A stretch of DNA of 64,000 bases from Macrobrachium rosenbergii (lineage: Eukaryota > Arthropoda > Malacostraca > Decapoda > Palaemonidae), in the NCBI RefSeq assembly GCF_040412425.1, contig NC_089749.1:9787162-9851161 (forward strand), read 5' to 3'. Shown here one piece after another: positions 51,291 through 63,257 of the stretch; within the stretch, counting starts at the first letter, position 1; every line of letters starts with the position of its first letter. The notes beneath the pieces were generated by a model. That model did no database searches, had not been told where the DNA came from, and saw only the letters and a program-made list of their open reading frames with translations. The position numbers were made by a program, and so were the translations under genes.

Positions 51291-52204
51291 AGTTTTTAAA
51301 GTAATTTGTATTTTCCCTACATACACAAACTATTGCCTTCTAAGTTAAAGTATTCTTCTGTACAAGTTGTGACTGGTCACTGAAACTACTGACAAGGTAG
51401 CTAACTGGTGGTAGGAGGGAGGGTAAGTGGAGGAAGACCCCCCAGGTGAGATCTTGTTTAGAAAGAGAATCCTCCGAGAATTAAGTGTGACCCTACGTGG
51501 GGGTGACACAAATCAAGGGCAGCTAAATCTGGCTAGTTAATAGGTTCTGTTTACATGTACTGTACTGCTGCCCACCCAAAACCCCCTTATCAAGAGGGAG
51601 AAAGAGAAAATCTAGTTCGACAGCGGGAGGAAGGGATAGGAAGAGCCAGTCACTCTACTGTACAATTCCAGCCTTATACCTTAGCAATATCTTTGGGAAG
51701 ATACTTTTCTGTCCAGAGGGACCTTGGGTGATTACTACACTTGTTGAGCAGCCACCACATGTCCCAAGGAGAGTGTGTTTAAGGACCTGTGGGTGATGTT
51801 CCTCAGGCAGAATGAGATAAAGGTTGTATGATGTTTCAGTCACCTGCCCTTTTTACCTGTACTACTGAAAAGTTACTACAAAATACAAGCAGGCAGTTTC
51901 ATGTCCCTGACTTCCGAGAACTTTCATGCAAACTAAAATTGTCTACTTTTTCTGCAGTATCACAAGCTCGTTTGATTACAGCACAAAAAGCTGGAAAGAA
52001 AGGGTGTACATCTACTTCTTTCAATGGCAGGACTAGAAAAGAGGAACCAACACTCTGGCCTGAGAGGTCAGGTCCTACTTATGTGCCACTTTATGGGTCA
52101 CAGATAGCATTGATTTACTAAACCTTCATGAAATTTTGGCTGGTAAGCACTCGGGGCCTTTAGCCATTCATCACATAAGACAGTAAAAGATGTGGTTGGA
52201 CAGC

Positions 52205-52290
52205 AAGACAGAGATAAATACAGGAAATAAAGTATAGGGATCTAAAGGTGGAACTGGGAGAAGACCCCACAGTTGCACTAAGAAAAGTAA
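52205..52290 (-). mobile_element. SINE-like repeat, partial copy D
   Basis: GGGAGAAGACCCCACAGTTG and CACTAAGAA match the reverse complement of the SINE-like family (compare GAGGAAAACCTCGCAGTTGC at about 56927). The copy is cut off where the palindromic repeat begins. Confidence 0.55.
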
Positions 52291-52302
52291 AAAATTAGCC
52301 AA

Positions 52303-52598
52303 AGTTTCTTCGGTGCAATCGAGTTTTCTGTACAGCGTATAATGCTGTATGAGCTACGGCTCGGTGGTGGCCTGTCTTATAGTGCTGCCAGGCACACAAT
52401 CATGGCCAACTTTAACCTTAAATAAAATAAAAACTGCTGAGGCTAGAGGGCTGCAATCTGGTGTTTGATGACAGGAGGGTGGATGATCAACATACCAATT
52501 TGCAACCCTCTAACCTCAGGACTTTAAGATCTCGAGGTGGACAGAAAAAGTGCGGACTGACAGACAAAGCCACCTCAATAGTTTCTTTCCAGAAAAAC
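52303..52598 (-). mobile_element. Palindrome-centred interspersed repeat, copy 2
   Basis: The element runs from TTTCTTCGGTGCAATCGAG to CACCTCAATAGTTTCTTTCC and is the reverse of the copy at 30197. The internal inverted repeat is CTGAGGCTAGAGGGCTGCAA with TTGCAACCCTCTAACCTCAG. It has more loop sequence (GGAGGGTGGATGATCAACAT) than copy 1. Confidence 0.87.
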
Positions 52599-53179
52599 AG
52601 TCCAATAGGTGTTGGACTTCAAGACTGAAGTAAGGAAGTAGGAATGGAAGTAAATAAGAGAAAGGAAAACAAAAACTCTTATTTCTCATCAGGAACTGAC
52701 AGGACTGGTTTTTTGCCGCAAACTCCAGGAATGAACATGAATGAGAGGGTTTCAAACCCTTTACATGCCAGTTGAGGAGACAGTTGTGTTACCAATAGGC
52801 TTTGCTGGGACTAGGCCAGTTTGAATGTGAGTTCTCAGTCAGTGGCCTCCCTCAAGGGCTCATGCTGTGCCTTAGCTGAGCTGCAAAGGAGGAAAGTCAC
52901 ATCCTACTCTGGAGAATGAAGCCCCTGGGGAGGCCAAGACTGGTTGAAACACCTTACAGACCCACACAAACAGTTCAGGTAAATCAACGAGAGCTATGCC
53001 CTCCAGTCTAAAGTCTTGGCTCAAGGCAGCAATGGCCTTTCACCAAAGAGACCAAAGAGATTGAGAGGAGTCATTCTGAGCCTCAGAGTGATCAACACAG
53101 TCAATCATTCAGTAGACAAGACTGAATGAAAGAAAGGTATAATAATCCAGATTGTAAAAGGAGTGCTGCAGGGATCTGG

Positions 53180-53900
53180 CAGCAGAAAGTTCAACACTAG
53201 GAGCTTCCTGTTTTTTTGTGGCAAACAAGTCAATCACCAATGTTCCTCAAAGCTTGAGCAGCCTTTCCCCATGTGAAGGATTAAGGACCATTCTGTCCTA
53301 ACTCCTTGCCCCTGGTATATGAGCTGGTCTGCCAAAACATTCAACTTTCTAGAATGTAACTGGTTAGGAGTTAGATGGTGTGGTGAACTGCCCATTCACG
53401 CACCGACTTCACCAACTGACAGAAGTGAGAGGAAATTGTCCCCCATTGCAGTACATTTTGTAGCTCCTCAACACTATACAGTATAGTGACCTTGGAATGT
53501 TTGCAGGGGTAGCAGCTCAATCACATTTCCAAAGTGTTGATGTGCCAATGAAGTCCATTCCCTGTCACCTGAGTCATACAATTGCTCAGGTGGTGCTCCT
53601 CACATCTCATTCATTGTGTCTAAAAACATTTCTCTGAAAGTGGTGAGTTCAAGGGAACTCCCAAAAGGAGGTTCCTATAGGCCACTGACCAAAGAAAGTC
53701 CTCTTTCACCTCCCGCTTCAAGGGCACAAACTAAGATTGAGCTTTCAGCTGCCACTGATGCAAGTGTAGGGGGAGTTGCCTGTGCAGGACAAGCCTCTCT
53801 AGGGATGACAAGTGACCAAGAATTAACTGCCAAAGCCAAGCTGGCTGTTCCTGTTGCATGTCAATAGCAGGAAAGTAGCTTGCTTGATTGCTGGATAGCA
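53180..53900 (-). pseudogene. Decayed retroelement RNase H region (DIRS- or gypsy-like)
   Basis: The minus strand at about 53385-53275 reads RKLNVLADQLIYQGQGVRTE and WSL. This resembles the widespread motif K-L-N-V-x-A-D-x-L-S-R-x-G-Q-x-x-x-T-E-W-S-L, found after the RNase H domain of DIRS-type elements. Stops and frameshifts flank it on both sides, so the copy is dead. The opposite-strand ORF at 53616-53867 is a shadow. Confidence 0.5.
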
Positions 53901-56830
53901 GGGAACCATCTTGTCTGCAAAGACTGTTAACCTAATCCAAGATACCGAACACAAGCAGCAACTATAACAGTAGAGACTGCTGCCTCATCTCCTGAGTGAA
54001 TCCAAGAGTACACTATTGACAAGAGAGGTTTGACAAAGAGCAGTGGATATACTGTACCCTAGAGACCACTAAGCTCATGAAGTCAAACAATTTCCCTCTT
54101 TATCTCTGTTATAGGGTTCTGAAAGGAGAAAACTCTTCAGGTTTTAAAAATTCCCTAATGTAAGAAATGAGTTCTCTTCCACAAATGAGACTGACACACC
54201 AGACTGCCCTGGTGAACTATCTCAGACCGTGAACACAAATAAAGCAGACCTAGCATTTCAAAATTAAACCCTTTGCTTCTCAAACTGTTTTCATATGTAA
54301 TGGCTTCAAGTTAACTTGTAACAACTCCATACTGTGGTCCATCTCCAGCAGACTTTCATATGATTGGCTGAAACCAAACAAGAAGCTCACTTGTGAAAGG
54401 TCATGGGGTTCTAGACCCTACGATCAGTGAAAGATGAACTAGTAGAGGCTACGGGAGAGCTAGCATGAGCTCTATCATGCAAGCACACCTCCAAGGCTTA
54501 TGGTGACCCACATTCAGACTGAAGTGCTGCACAATCACATGCACTCAAGATCTTCCTGGTAACCATACATAATGTACAACAAAGAAACTGTAGCATGTGA
54601 ACTCCAGCATGCTCATGGTACAAGGACCATGTCTGCAGACAACTGAGAGGGTAGTGGTGACTTTACCATGCGTGCTTTAGGAGAAACCCTGGTGAATGGG
54701 ACATGGGCAGTCCTGCCCAGGAGGAATGGGATGACTCAAAGAGTACCAAGTACGCCATGTCTGCATGAGCATGATCTGCATACTAATTACTTGCAGAACA
54801 AGAAGGTGGTGGCGAGTTCCCAAATCAGCAAAATTATCTGCATACACCAACCAGTCCAAACTCTATTCACAATTCATTTTCTTACAGCATAACTTTCCCT
54901 TATATCTTCTATCTTTTTTTCCTGACTACCCACTCACTCACTGCATAAATAAAAACACTGAACAGCCAAGCATAACAAGCAACAAACCCTTACCTCAGAT
55001 ACAATTTATTCATAACAGTCACTCTCTTGCCTAAGCTATAGTTTAATTACCAAGCTTTTTCCCTTTATTTTCAAACTTCTCATGCAACTGTTCCATAACA
55101 AAGACTTGATTCACACACACCCTCTTCCTTGACTAAACTCAATACTGTTCTCCGACTGTCAGTGCTTGCTTTTTGACACTCTCAATCAAAATCTTGCCAT
55201 ACACTTCGCTGGTATATTAAATAACCTTATGTCTATATTTCTTAAAATGCCTCTGTTATCATTACTTTTATCCAGGAGGCCAATTCATTCATCTCTTCCA
55301 TTCCTCTGAAATGTGTGCACATTTGCGCACATTTTCGTTAAGTTTTTACTTTAATGGGCTATATCAGCCAGAATTGCACAAGCACCATATTTTAATACCT
55401 GCTCTATGGGGATGAATATTCAAACAAAATAAAAAGATGACATACATCTAGATAACCATAAGATTGCTGTAATTTTTTTCTGTATGATTATCATATGAAG
55501 CATATTAATGACACATATGAACACTGTCTATAAACGCCATTATTGAGTGCTGACATTATATTAAAATAACACATTTTCTTCTGTGGGCTGCTGACATTTT
55601 AAAAGTGGTTCTGCATAAATTTCATCTGGGCTACATCCTAACCTAAATATTCTAAGCCTAACCTAACCTAGGGTACAGTACCCTGACCTGGCGGAAGGCA
55701 TCGTGTACTGCAGAACCACGTGTGCCATACTCTTGCAATATTAAACCGTGGAAATATGTTAACCTCATATTAAAAAATTGGTAGAACTAAGCAATAGCTC
55801 AGCATGGGGTATTAGTTTGGAAATTGATTTTTCGTATATTATTTTGGTTGCTAATCAAGAATTTACCGTGCAGAGCTCTTACTTTGAAACATAAAAAAAT
55901 TTTAAACATAAAAAGAAACATCCTAAGTAAGTCAAGGTTATTCGAATACAGTATTTCTAATTTACAATTAAAGCTACCGTGTCAAATTGGCCTCGGCCTA
56001 ACTATCAGAAATGGCACTAGAAAAAAGAACAAGCTCGCCATCTCTTACGTCCTAGTCTTTTATTACCTCCTCAAGTTTCTCTGCTCATTTTGGGAACAAG
56101 TTACCATTCGCTGCTTACCGTATTTTCTTCATTTTTTCTCTTCATGGGTATCACACACAAAAACCGGAAGTTGCCCGGAACTAAAGGTAAACAAACTCAT
56201 TCAGTTGTAGAGAATTAGTGTTGTTCTAAACGAATTGAAAATACGACTTAAAAGTATAAATGACTTACAATAAAAAAATATATACTATCAGCAGAATGAT
56301 TATGATGCATTTTCAAGTTTCAAATGAAAATTTTAACAAATCCTTGGATTAATAACATGGGTTTTTCTTTAATCCTTTTTAAGTAGTAAATTTTACCATG
56401 GTGGAGCCAGCAATGTCTTTTTCTTAATTTAGAAAAGAAATAAATGTATGTCGAAGAAAAATTCAATATATATCAAGAGTTTTTTTGTTAATTTTTATAC
56501 TATGTAGTGATATACAAGGCTTTCCTCAGTCTAGAAAAGAAATACATTAAACGTCTGGTTTTATTTTTTTTTATACTGCGTAGTAAGATTTAAGAATTCA
56601 TGGCTGTAAATAGGCTACGTCTAAACTTAACTCCGAAGCTGTCATAATATACAGAAATAAACTGAAATCATTTCAAAAGCTCAGCATCGTACTTCCGATG
56701 AATAAAATTGTCACAAGTTGTCAGAGCCTGACCAGCATAAACAGTTGTGACACATTTGGTTTTAGCAGCGATAATACTTACCGGTAAATGGAGAAAAGCA
56801 AGGTGTTTCGAACAACCAGTGATGTTTATT
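53900..56830. other. Intergenic sequence
   Basis: No gene or known repeat was recognised. A 128-codon + strand ORF at 55824-56210 is rich in Leu, Lys, Ile and Phe, as expected from AT-rich DNA, and is not supported as a gene. Confidence 0.4.
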
Positions 56831-56831
56831 A

Positions 56832-56980
56832 TTTAGGCCAAAGGCCAAACACTGAGACCTACTGTACGAGGTCATTCAGATCCGAAAGGGATATTGAGAG
56901 CAGAGAGGCTTGAAAGGTGTAACAGGAGGAAAACCTCGCAGTTGCACTATGAAGGGGAATGAAATGAAAGGACACTATTG
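56832..56980 (-). mobile_element. SINE-like repeat, copy C (reverse)
   Basis: TTTAGGCCAAAGGCCAAACA, GAGGTCATTCAG, GAAAGGTGTAACAGGAGGAA and CTCGCAGTTGCACTATGAA are the reverse complement of the SINE-like family in the expected order. Confidence 0.85.
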
Positions 56981-57399
56981 ATTACTCATCATATTCATGG
57001 TCTCCAACTCTTGTTTTTACTTCCTCGAATCTCCACTTATTTAAGTTTTTCATTGAATAGTTATTTTCGAGGCTAAAAAAACTCTTTTATAAATGATAAA
57101 AGTTCCGAGGCTCTGGGCAAAAGAACTTCAGCTGATTTGCAACAAAACCCTTGTTAAAAGGAACCAAGGCCATGCTTCAAATATCAATTGAGAGAGATAA
57201 GTGAGGACAGACATGTAGCTACTAGGATATTCCAAGCAGACAAAACGTTGCTACGGCTACAGCTACTTAATACAGGATTCTACGTGTTGAGAATAATGAG
57301 GAAAAGTATATACCGATATGTTAGGCCTACTGTTCGCTAGTTTCACGTTGTGTGAGGACGATAACCACTTATTTACTAAAATGGAATTCACTGTGGCAC

Positions 57400-57505
57400 A
57401 GAGACTGGAGCCTTACACCGTCATATCCCCTAAACCTTGTACACAGGCCAAAATGCAATAAATTCTCACTGAAGTGACTACACAATTAGGAAACCGAGGC
57501 ATTAC
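57400..57505 (-). pseudogene. Remnant copy of the Star-like last exon and 3' UTR
   Basis: This segment repeats the 3' end of the Star-like gene (about 57693-57816). Both contain CTCACTGAAGTGAC and GGAAACCGAGGCA. Read on the minus strand, it gives CLGFLIV, a stop, then SLQ and stop, against CLGFLTVWSLQ and stop in the gene. The Trp codon TGG has become TAG. Only the extreme end is kept. Confidence 0.75.
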
Positions 57506-57766
57506 TGTTTCACAAGCAGATAAATCTAGTGTAATATCTATGTTTGAAGACATTAGTAGCATTCATGTGTGAAAATATTGCTGTGACATTTGAGAGAGTA
57601 GAAGACATTACACAGAAAACTATGAAAGATGCGAAACTGTAAACCTTGAAAGAGATGATTCTTAGAGGTTGGCCCACTCAATGCAAAACCTGTAGCCCAG
57701 AGCCTTATAGCCCTAGACCGTCCTAGCCCCAAAATAAGAAATATTGGCCAAAAATATAATAATTTC

Positions 57767-58852
57767 TCACTGAAGTGACCACACAGTCAGGAAACCGAGG
57801 CAGAGATATTCCTTGCATGCTTCGGCCACGTCGAAATAGTGAATCTTCCGACACGTCTGCGAATTTACGAGGTGGCAGTGTTTTCTCTTGAAGTACAGCT
57901 TGACCATGAGAGTCGAATGTTCCATGTCGAGTATGTAACCCGGTAATGTCGGGTACGGCTCCTTGAAAAGGCGCCCTGTCGGGAAATGGACGAGAAGGCC
58001 CTGAAAGAGTCATACAATAGGATATCAGTTTTAGTATGTTGTTAGCTGTGAGCTTAATCAAACAGGTCGATATTTTTCAACATGAAGCCACTTCCTCTCT
58101 TACGAACTGGCTTCAAAGGAAGACATAAACTGTATAACGTCATCTGCTGTCAACTTATTTCTGTTCGACGGTGTTAAAGGAAGTCTTATATTACCTTGAC
58201 GTCTAGAACTTTACTTCGGAGGACATCTTTTATCCTGACTTCGTCGCCGTCTGAGCCTGTCGCGATGGCCAGTAGGTCTATTGACGTCATATTGGCGGCC
58301 ATGAGTATGGGGGAGAGGGCCATGCATTTGACGCGGACGGTTCGTCCTCTCTCCTCGTCCTTGCGAAAATGATGATGAGGAATAATGAGCTTTGATGTAT
58401 TATATTGCAGGAATGTTAAAATAAATCATGCTTCATATAAAGAGGTTATCTGAATGTCTGTATGACTGATTCAGTCAGTTCTGATAGACAAATTCATGAG
58501 CTACAAATCAGTATTTATAGCCTATATCTTACCCCAGTCAGTGTCTCAGTTTCAAGCTTACTCCTGGCCATCAGAAGCTGCAAGAAATGCTCTGGTAAAT
58601 CCTCTTCGAGGTCCCTCAGCCAAAACTTCATCTGGAATATGGAATGTTTAAGAGTAAGGTCAAGTCCCTTTGGAAGAATTTATAAGGATGACAAGTAAAA
58701 CCACTGAAATTCGTCTTGAAGCAATGCATGAGATGTTTTCTATTGATCTTCGTCTACCTTAGTGTAAAATCAAATTTTACATATTCATGTATAAAAAAAT
58801 TAAAGGATATATAAAAAATGAAATTTCCAATTTTTTTTTAATCAAGATTTTG

Positions 58853-58897
<45 letters not shown>

Positions 58898-60635
58898 AAT
58901 GCAGTATTAAATTAACCATTCTTCAAGTTATTTACCTGCAAAGGCCTTATACTTTATGCAAAAAACTAGGCTACAAATCTACAAAAACAATCTAGCTGTT
59001 GTTCTTCCTCTCTCCAAACAACACCAGCAGAAACAACGTCTCAGGAGACTACCACTACAACAGCAGCAGAGACTCGACAGTGCCCCATAACTCACACTAC
59101 TTATCAGATCCAGATGGACGCAGAGAGGCGTAGTCCAGGCGTTGCGCTTTCGCTCTTTCAGAATCTTGTAGGATCTCGGGTCCGGTTCGATGAGCAGCCC
59201 CTCCCAGCCGTGGTTGCGTTCCAGCATCAGCGTCTGGCTCATGAATTCGCCGTCGGCGGCTCCGACTTCGACGAAGGTTCCCGGTGCCTGGATGTATGTA
59301 TTAAGAGAGGTTAGGTCTAAATTTTGGAATAGATAAAAGTTAGTCTATAATTTCGCAGGCACTGGTAGGTATAGGATGGCGTCAGGAAAGGTGTCAATCT
59401 GTAAAATCTGCCAAACCGAATGAAATGCGCCGTTAAGTGAGAGCTTGAAACTGGAAAAGGTTCATCTAAAACAGCGACCCTATAAGGATTGAGCTGTTAA
59501 GAAACAGAAAAAGATAAATTTTGGGTAAATAGGAAGGATGCCAGATCGCTAAAAATTCTGATAAAAAGTTTTATGACATGGATTATGACGGGTATCTATA
59601 TAAGTACGTGCACTGAGGCAATGTTTACACATATTTACTAGAATGAGAAAAACAGCTCTCTACATTATATGCTATAAATATCCTATGAACAGCACTCACA
59701 TAAACATAGCCTATGTACTAAATAAACTGAATGAGTTTTAATGATTGGCTATTTGCTAAGAATTACAACATCCTTTGAGATACGATGCAATTTTACTACA
59801 AGGCATAAAACGCTTAAGAGTCAACCTTAAATAACCTGACAAAAACGGAGGACCATTGAGAAATATCCTTTCCCTTCCGGGACGCCCTTACCCGGTCCTT
59901 CCAAATCTCCCTCAGGTTCTCTTGGACTTTTGTACCAGTCGACCAGCTTCCTCCAGACCGGTCGGTATATATCGTAAGGCGTCCTATCCGGATCGGAGGG
60001 TGGTGGCTCTAGATATTGGTCCTTCACCAGGCTTACAATCTCTGGGTCTTTTATGCTCTTCGGAGGCCCAGCAAAGTACAGTTCTAAGCATTCTGAAGTT
60101 TTAAAAAGCAGAAGAAGAGACACGTCAGCGAAATCATAATCAATGTATAAAACCACAGGGTTAACTAGCATGCAGGTACGGATCGAGATGAAATGACACT
60201 TTACAAATTATGTGTATGAAGGAGCTATCTGCTTTTAATGTTACAAATCTTTGATTCAAGTTTAAACATCTAACATAAACATATTTTAATTAAGTAGAAC
60301 TAACATGGGAGCAAATGTAGGCATTTTATTAGACAAACAAACTTTTGCCAGACAAACACTGGACTTACTTATTACATTTGACGTAAGTTTATTTTAATTT
60401 GCTAAAACTAACATGGGACAAAAAAGTCATCTGTCAGATGACCCCAACATGTGACCAGACAAACAGAAAAAGGCTGGGATCACTTAATATTCTCAGTCCT
60501 TCGATTTAAGGAACATAAACGTATATTTTAACGGCGTAAAACTTCTTTCAAATAAACACCATATTCTTTGGAAGTTTGAATTTCAAGTCAGTGGCCCCTA
60601 TAGTGGGCTTGTTCCATCTGAATAGGGTTCATCTT

Positions 60636-60708
<73 letters not shown>

Positions 60709-60904
60709 GGCAAAAGGTCATGTTTCAGACAACAGCAACATCTGCCCGGACAACCAGTAAAAAAACGCTAGACTTACCATCAGCACACTTCGAAGCCTCC
60801 CACGTCGTGATGTCTTCATAGTGGCTCATGACGTAGCGCACGACGAAGAGAACGGAAAACACCAATATGAGGACGTTTAACACCAGGTTGCTTTGGTTTG
60901 GCAT
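57767..60904 (-). CDS. Star-like type II membrane protein with FkbM-methyltransferase-like domain, complete
   Basis: Coding exons, in transcript order, 60904-60778, 60092-59836, 59287-59096, 58631-58533, 58359-58195 and 58000-57767 join in phase to 357 residues plus stop. A short N-terminus is followed by a membrane segment (about residues 8-25, VLNVLILVFSVLFVVRYV) and a lumenal domain. That domain has a motif I-like FVEVGAADGEFMSQT (133-147), GLLIEPDP (158-165) and a Cys-rich C-terminus (KHCHLVNSQTCRK). In FkbM methyltransferases a third motif with S-L-D-x-E-G is expected; here it reads IDLLAIATGSDGDEV (252-265). Drosophila Star, of this family, helps export EGF-receptor ligands from the ER; a similar role here is inference. 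A noncoding 5' exon is likely, since acceptors lie at about 60946 or 60960 on the minus strand. Confidence 0.88.
58855..58895. repeat. (TC)n microsatellite in a Star-like gene intron
   Basis: An uninterrupted TC run lies in the intron between exons 59287-59096 and 58631-58533. Confidence 0.97.
60093..60777 (-). other. Star-like gene intron 1
   Basis: It runs from the GTAAG donor just below 60778 to the CTTCAG acceptor at 60093. It holds the interspersed repeat with (AAT)n and two diverged short segments sharing CTAACATGGGA (60307 and 60408). Confidence 0.8.
60552..60707 (+). mobile_element. Interspersed repeat, copy 2, with (AAT)n tail
   Basis: GAATTTCAAGTCAGTGGCCC, CTTGTTCCATCTGAATAGGG and TTCATCTTCTGA match the copy near 14554, and here end in about 22 AAT units. 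A fixed body with a simple-repeat tail suggests a retroposed, non-autonomous element. Confidence 0.82.
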
Positions 60905-61900
60905 TGTGTACCTTCAAACTTTTGAAAGTCCTGTTCAGAATCTTGCTGCAACAGAATGGCTGAAACCAAAATACATTTTTTAAACATTATAAAAGATCTG
61001 AGATCAGATTTATTAAAGCCGAGATTATTCCGTTCAAAACAACTTCTCTAAGAGTTTTTAAATGGTTACTTCGCTCTATCTATCTTTGGTGAGTTCGAGT
61101 CTCACCAAGGAAAGGAAAAAGTACTTTATTTATCCACTGAGACACGAGGTTTTCAGTGGAAAGCGTATCGCTAGTGTAAATAGAAATGTTTATCCCTAAA
61201 GTGTAAATAGAAATGTTAATAGGTCAAACTGGGTATCAAAATACACATACTTAAATGGGACCCTGTACCCTCCCATAAATTGCAGAAACCACGCCTTTCC
61301 CCCACCACCTTATCCTAATTCCCCTTACATTTTATCTTCAACTCTTTTCCTCGAGGTTATTGTAGTGGCTGGTCTACCACGTCACGATGATTGTAACCAC
61401 ACGGATTCCCCCACAAACCACATTTGCAGTTCTGCAAAGTGTACGATTTCATGACATGACGTAGTTCACAGATTAACTATTAATGCCTTTAAACCAAACA
61501 CCTCTATATGCACTGAAACACGCCGAGAAAACGCGAAGCGCTAACGGTAATATTACAGGTAACTCACAATAATAATATTCGCTTTTAATTCATCTGAAAC
61601 TAATGTTTCTTCGGCTGAACATCTTCCAACTACGTAAAGTGGGCAAATCTTGTTGTAAGATTGGAATCAACAGAACCTAAAGTTCACTAGGAAAATGATC
61701 TAACCCATAAACACTCGCCTCCAGCCGACGTTTTCAACCGACTCAGCCAGGTGGCACGAGATAACGACATGTCGCTCCTGAAGAGGAAAACTGCGGACTG
61801 AAATCCTTTTTGGTTGTGTATCTTTCAAAGCGGAAAGACGACAGAAACTTCGTGATTGGTCGCTTCAGGAAATGTGGGAGGAGTCAAGTCTGCCAGCCAC
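60905..61900 (-). promoter_or_regulatory. Star-like gene upstream region
   Basis: Sequence directly upstream of the coding start, with splice-acceptor-like signals at about 60946 and 60960. Between about 61500 and 61880 CpG is more frequent (for example ACGCCGAGAAAACGCGAAGC), so the first noncoding exon and promoter may lie there. No transcription start or TATA box was fixed. Confidence 0.35.
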
Positions 61901-62159
61901 GTTTCTCTGATGAAAATATTGTTTTATGTCATGTGATAAAATTTTGCTTGAGGTTAGTTTCTCCCTTCTGAAAGCAAATGATAGTAAGTTGTCAAAAGTT
62001 GAATGTCGTTCTCATTTTCAATATTCATTTGCATATAATCTAAAGAATGATTAATCGGTTATAACGTATATAATGGTGAGTTCGTGGTTTCTTGAGGTTA
62101 GGGCGAAAATTTCTCTCGGTTAGAATTCACTTTCATTTAGTGTTTATCAATTTCTTCGT

Positions 62160-62306
62160 GGTCAGTAAATGTATGTATATATGTATGTATGTACAGTATG
62201 TATGTATATATATACAGATACAGGTATTCATCTACAGAGAACTTACAGGGCAAAGATAAAAATTCTGTTTTATAATTTTGATATATATATACAGTATATA
62301 TATATA

Positions 62307-62353
<47 letters not shown>

Positions 62354-62370
62354 TATATATATATATATCA
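62160..62370. repeat. (TATG)n and (TA)n microsatellites
   Basis: A TATGTATG tract at 62169-62210 is followed, after about 70 bp, by long TA runs to 62368. Confidence 0.95.
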
Positions 62371-62557
62371 TAAAATTTGTAAACTTCTCTAGGTTTTCAA
62401 TGCAGATTTTTTTATCTGTCCTGAGATTCTCTGTTGATAAAATACCCGTATTTTAGCCGAAAATTAAACTCTGAATAAAGTGCAATGTTGATTTAAGAAT
62501 CTTATAAGAATCCTGAAAGTGGATTTACTTTCAGATCGCCACCAACTGCTTCACCAG

Positions 62558-62559
<2 letters not shown>

Positions 62560-62608
<49 letters not shown>
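62560..62608. repeat. (GA)n microsatellite
   Basis: An uninterrupted GA run of about 48 bp. Confidence 0.97.
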
Positions 62609-62611
<3 letters not shown>

Positions 62612-62980
62612 ACCATGCCATTGGCCGATGGGCTGATGACGTATCTACTTATGCTTGAAAATTATTGGTACCACAACCACCATATTTTGGTGACGTCCTA
62701 AACTTGGACAGTGCTTTCGTTATAGTTAAATTACACCCATTATAAATTAATACACTAAATTTTGTACATAAGTCACTTGAAACAGAATAATAATTATGCA
62801 CGAAATCGACCTGCAGCAAGCCAAACTTGTAAAATTCGCGGCTACGTTCCTGAACATAACACCGAGAGTTATCCTGAACTGCTGTTTTCCGCAAACGTCA
62901 TTTCTACCGTCGCAAAGGTTCAGTTAATCTTCCCTTGTATAGACACGGTATAGTCTTATTATGTTATAGGATATCGGTAA

Positions 62981-63257
62981 CTACAAAGCATTTCGTTAGA
63001 TTAGTGGATATTATCATCCTCGAGAAGGAAAATCTACTTGGGATATCTTTTAATATCATGTGGATGAAATGGTCTTGAAATTACAGTGCAGTGGTGTTAA
63101 GCAAAATACTCTTTCATGAAAATGCTACAGAATATAGGCTACTACAAAGCATTTCGTTTAGATTAGTGGATAATATCACCTCGAGAAGGAAAATCTACTT
63201 AGGAATGGCTATCTTTCAATGACAGGTGGACGAAATGGTCTTGTAATTACAGTGCAG
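62981..63257. repeat. Tandem duplication, unit about 160 bp
   Basis: CTACAAAGCATTTCGTTAGA, CTCGAGAAGGAAAATCTACT, GAAATGGTCTTG and AATTACAGTGCAGTGG occur twice in order, at 62981-63097 and 63142-63257, with small differences. Confidence 0.9.

Noticed and set aside
55824..56210. 128-codon plus-strand ORF
   Set aside because: Rich in Lys, Leu, Ile and Phe from AT-rich DNA, with no recognisable motif or splice context.
61089..61105. A perfect tRNA T-arm-like hairpin, GTGAG TTCGAGT CTCAC
   Set aside because: No matching acceptor stem, D-arm or anticodon arm could be found at the right distances upstream, so it is not called a tRNA.
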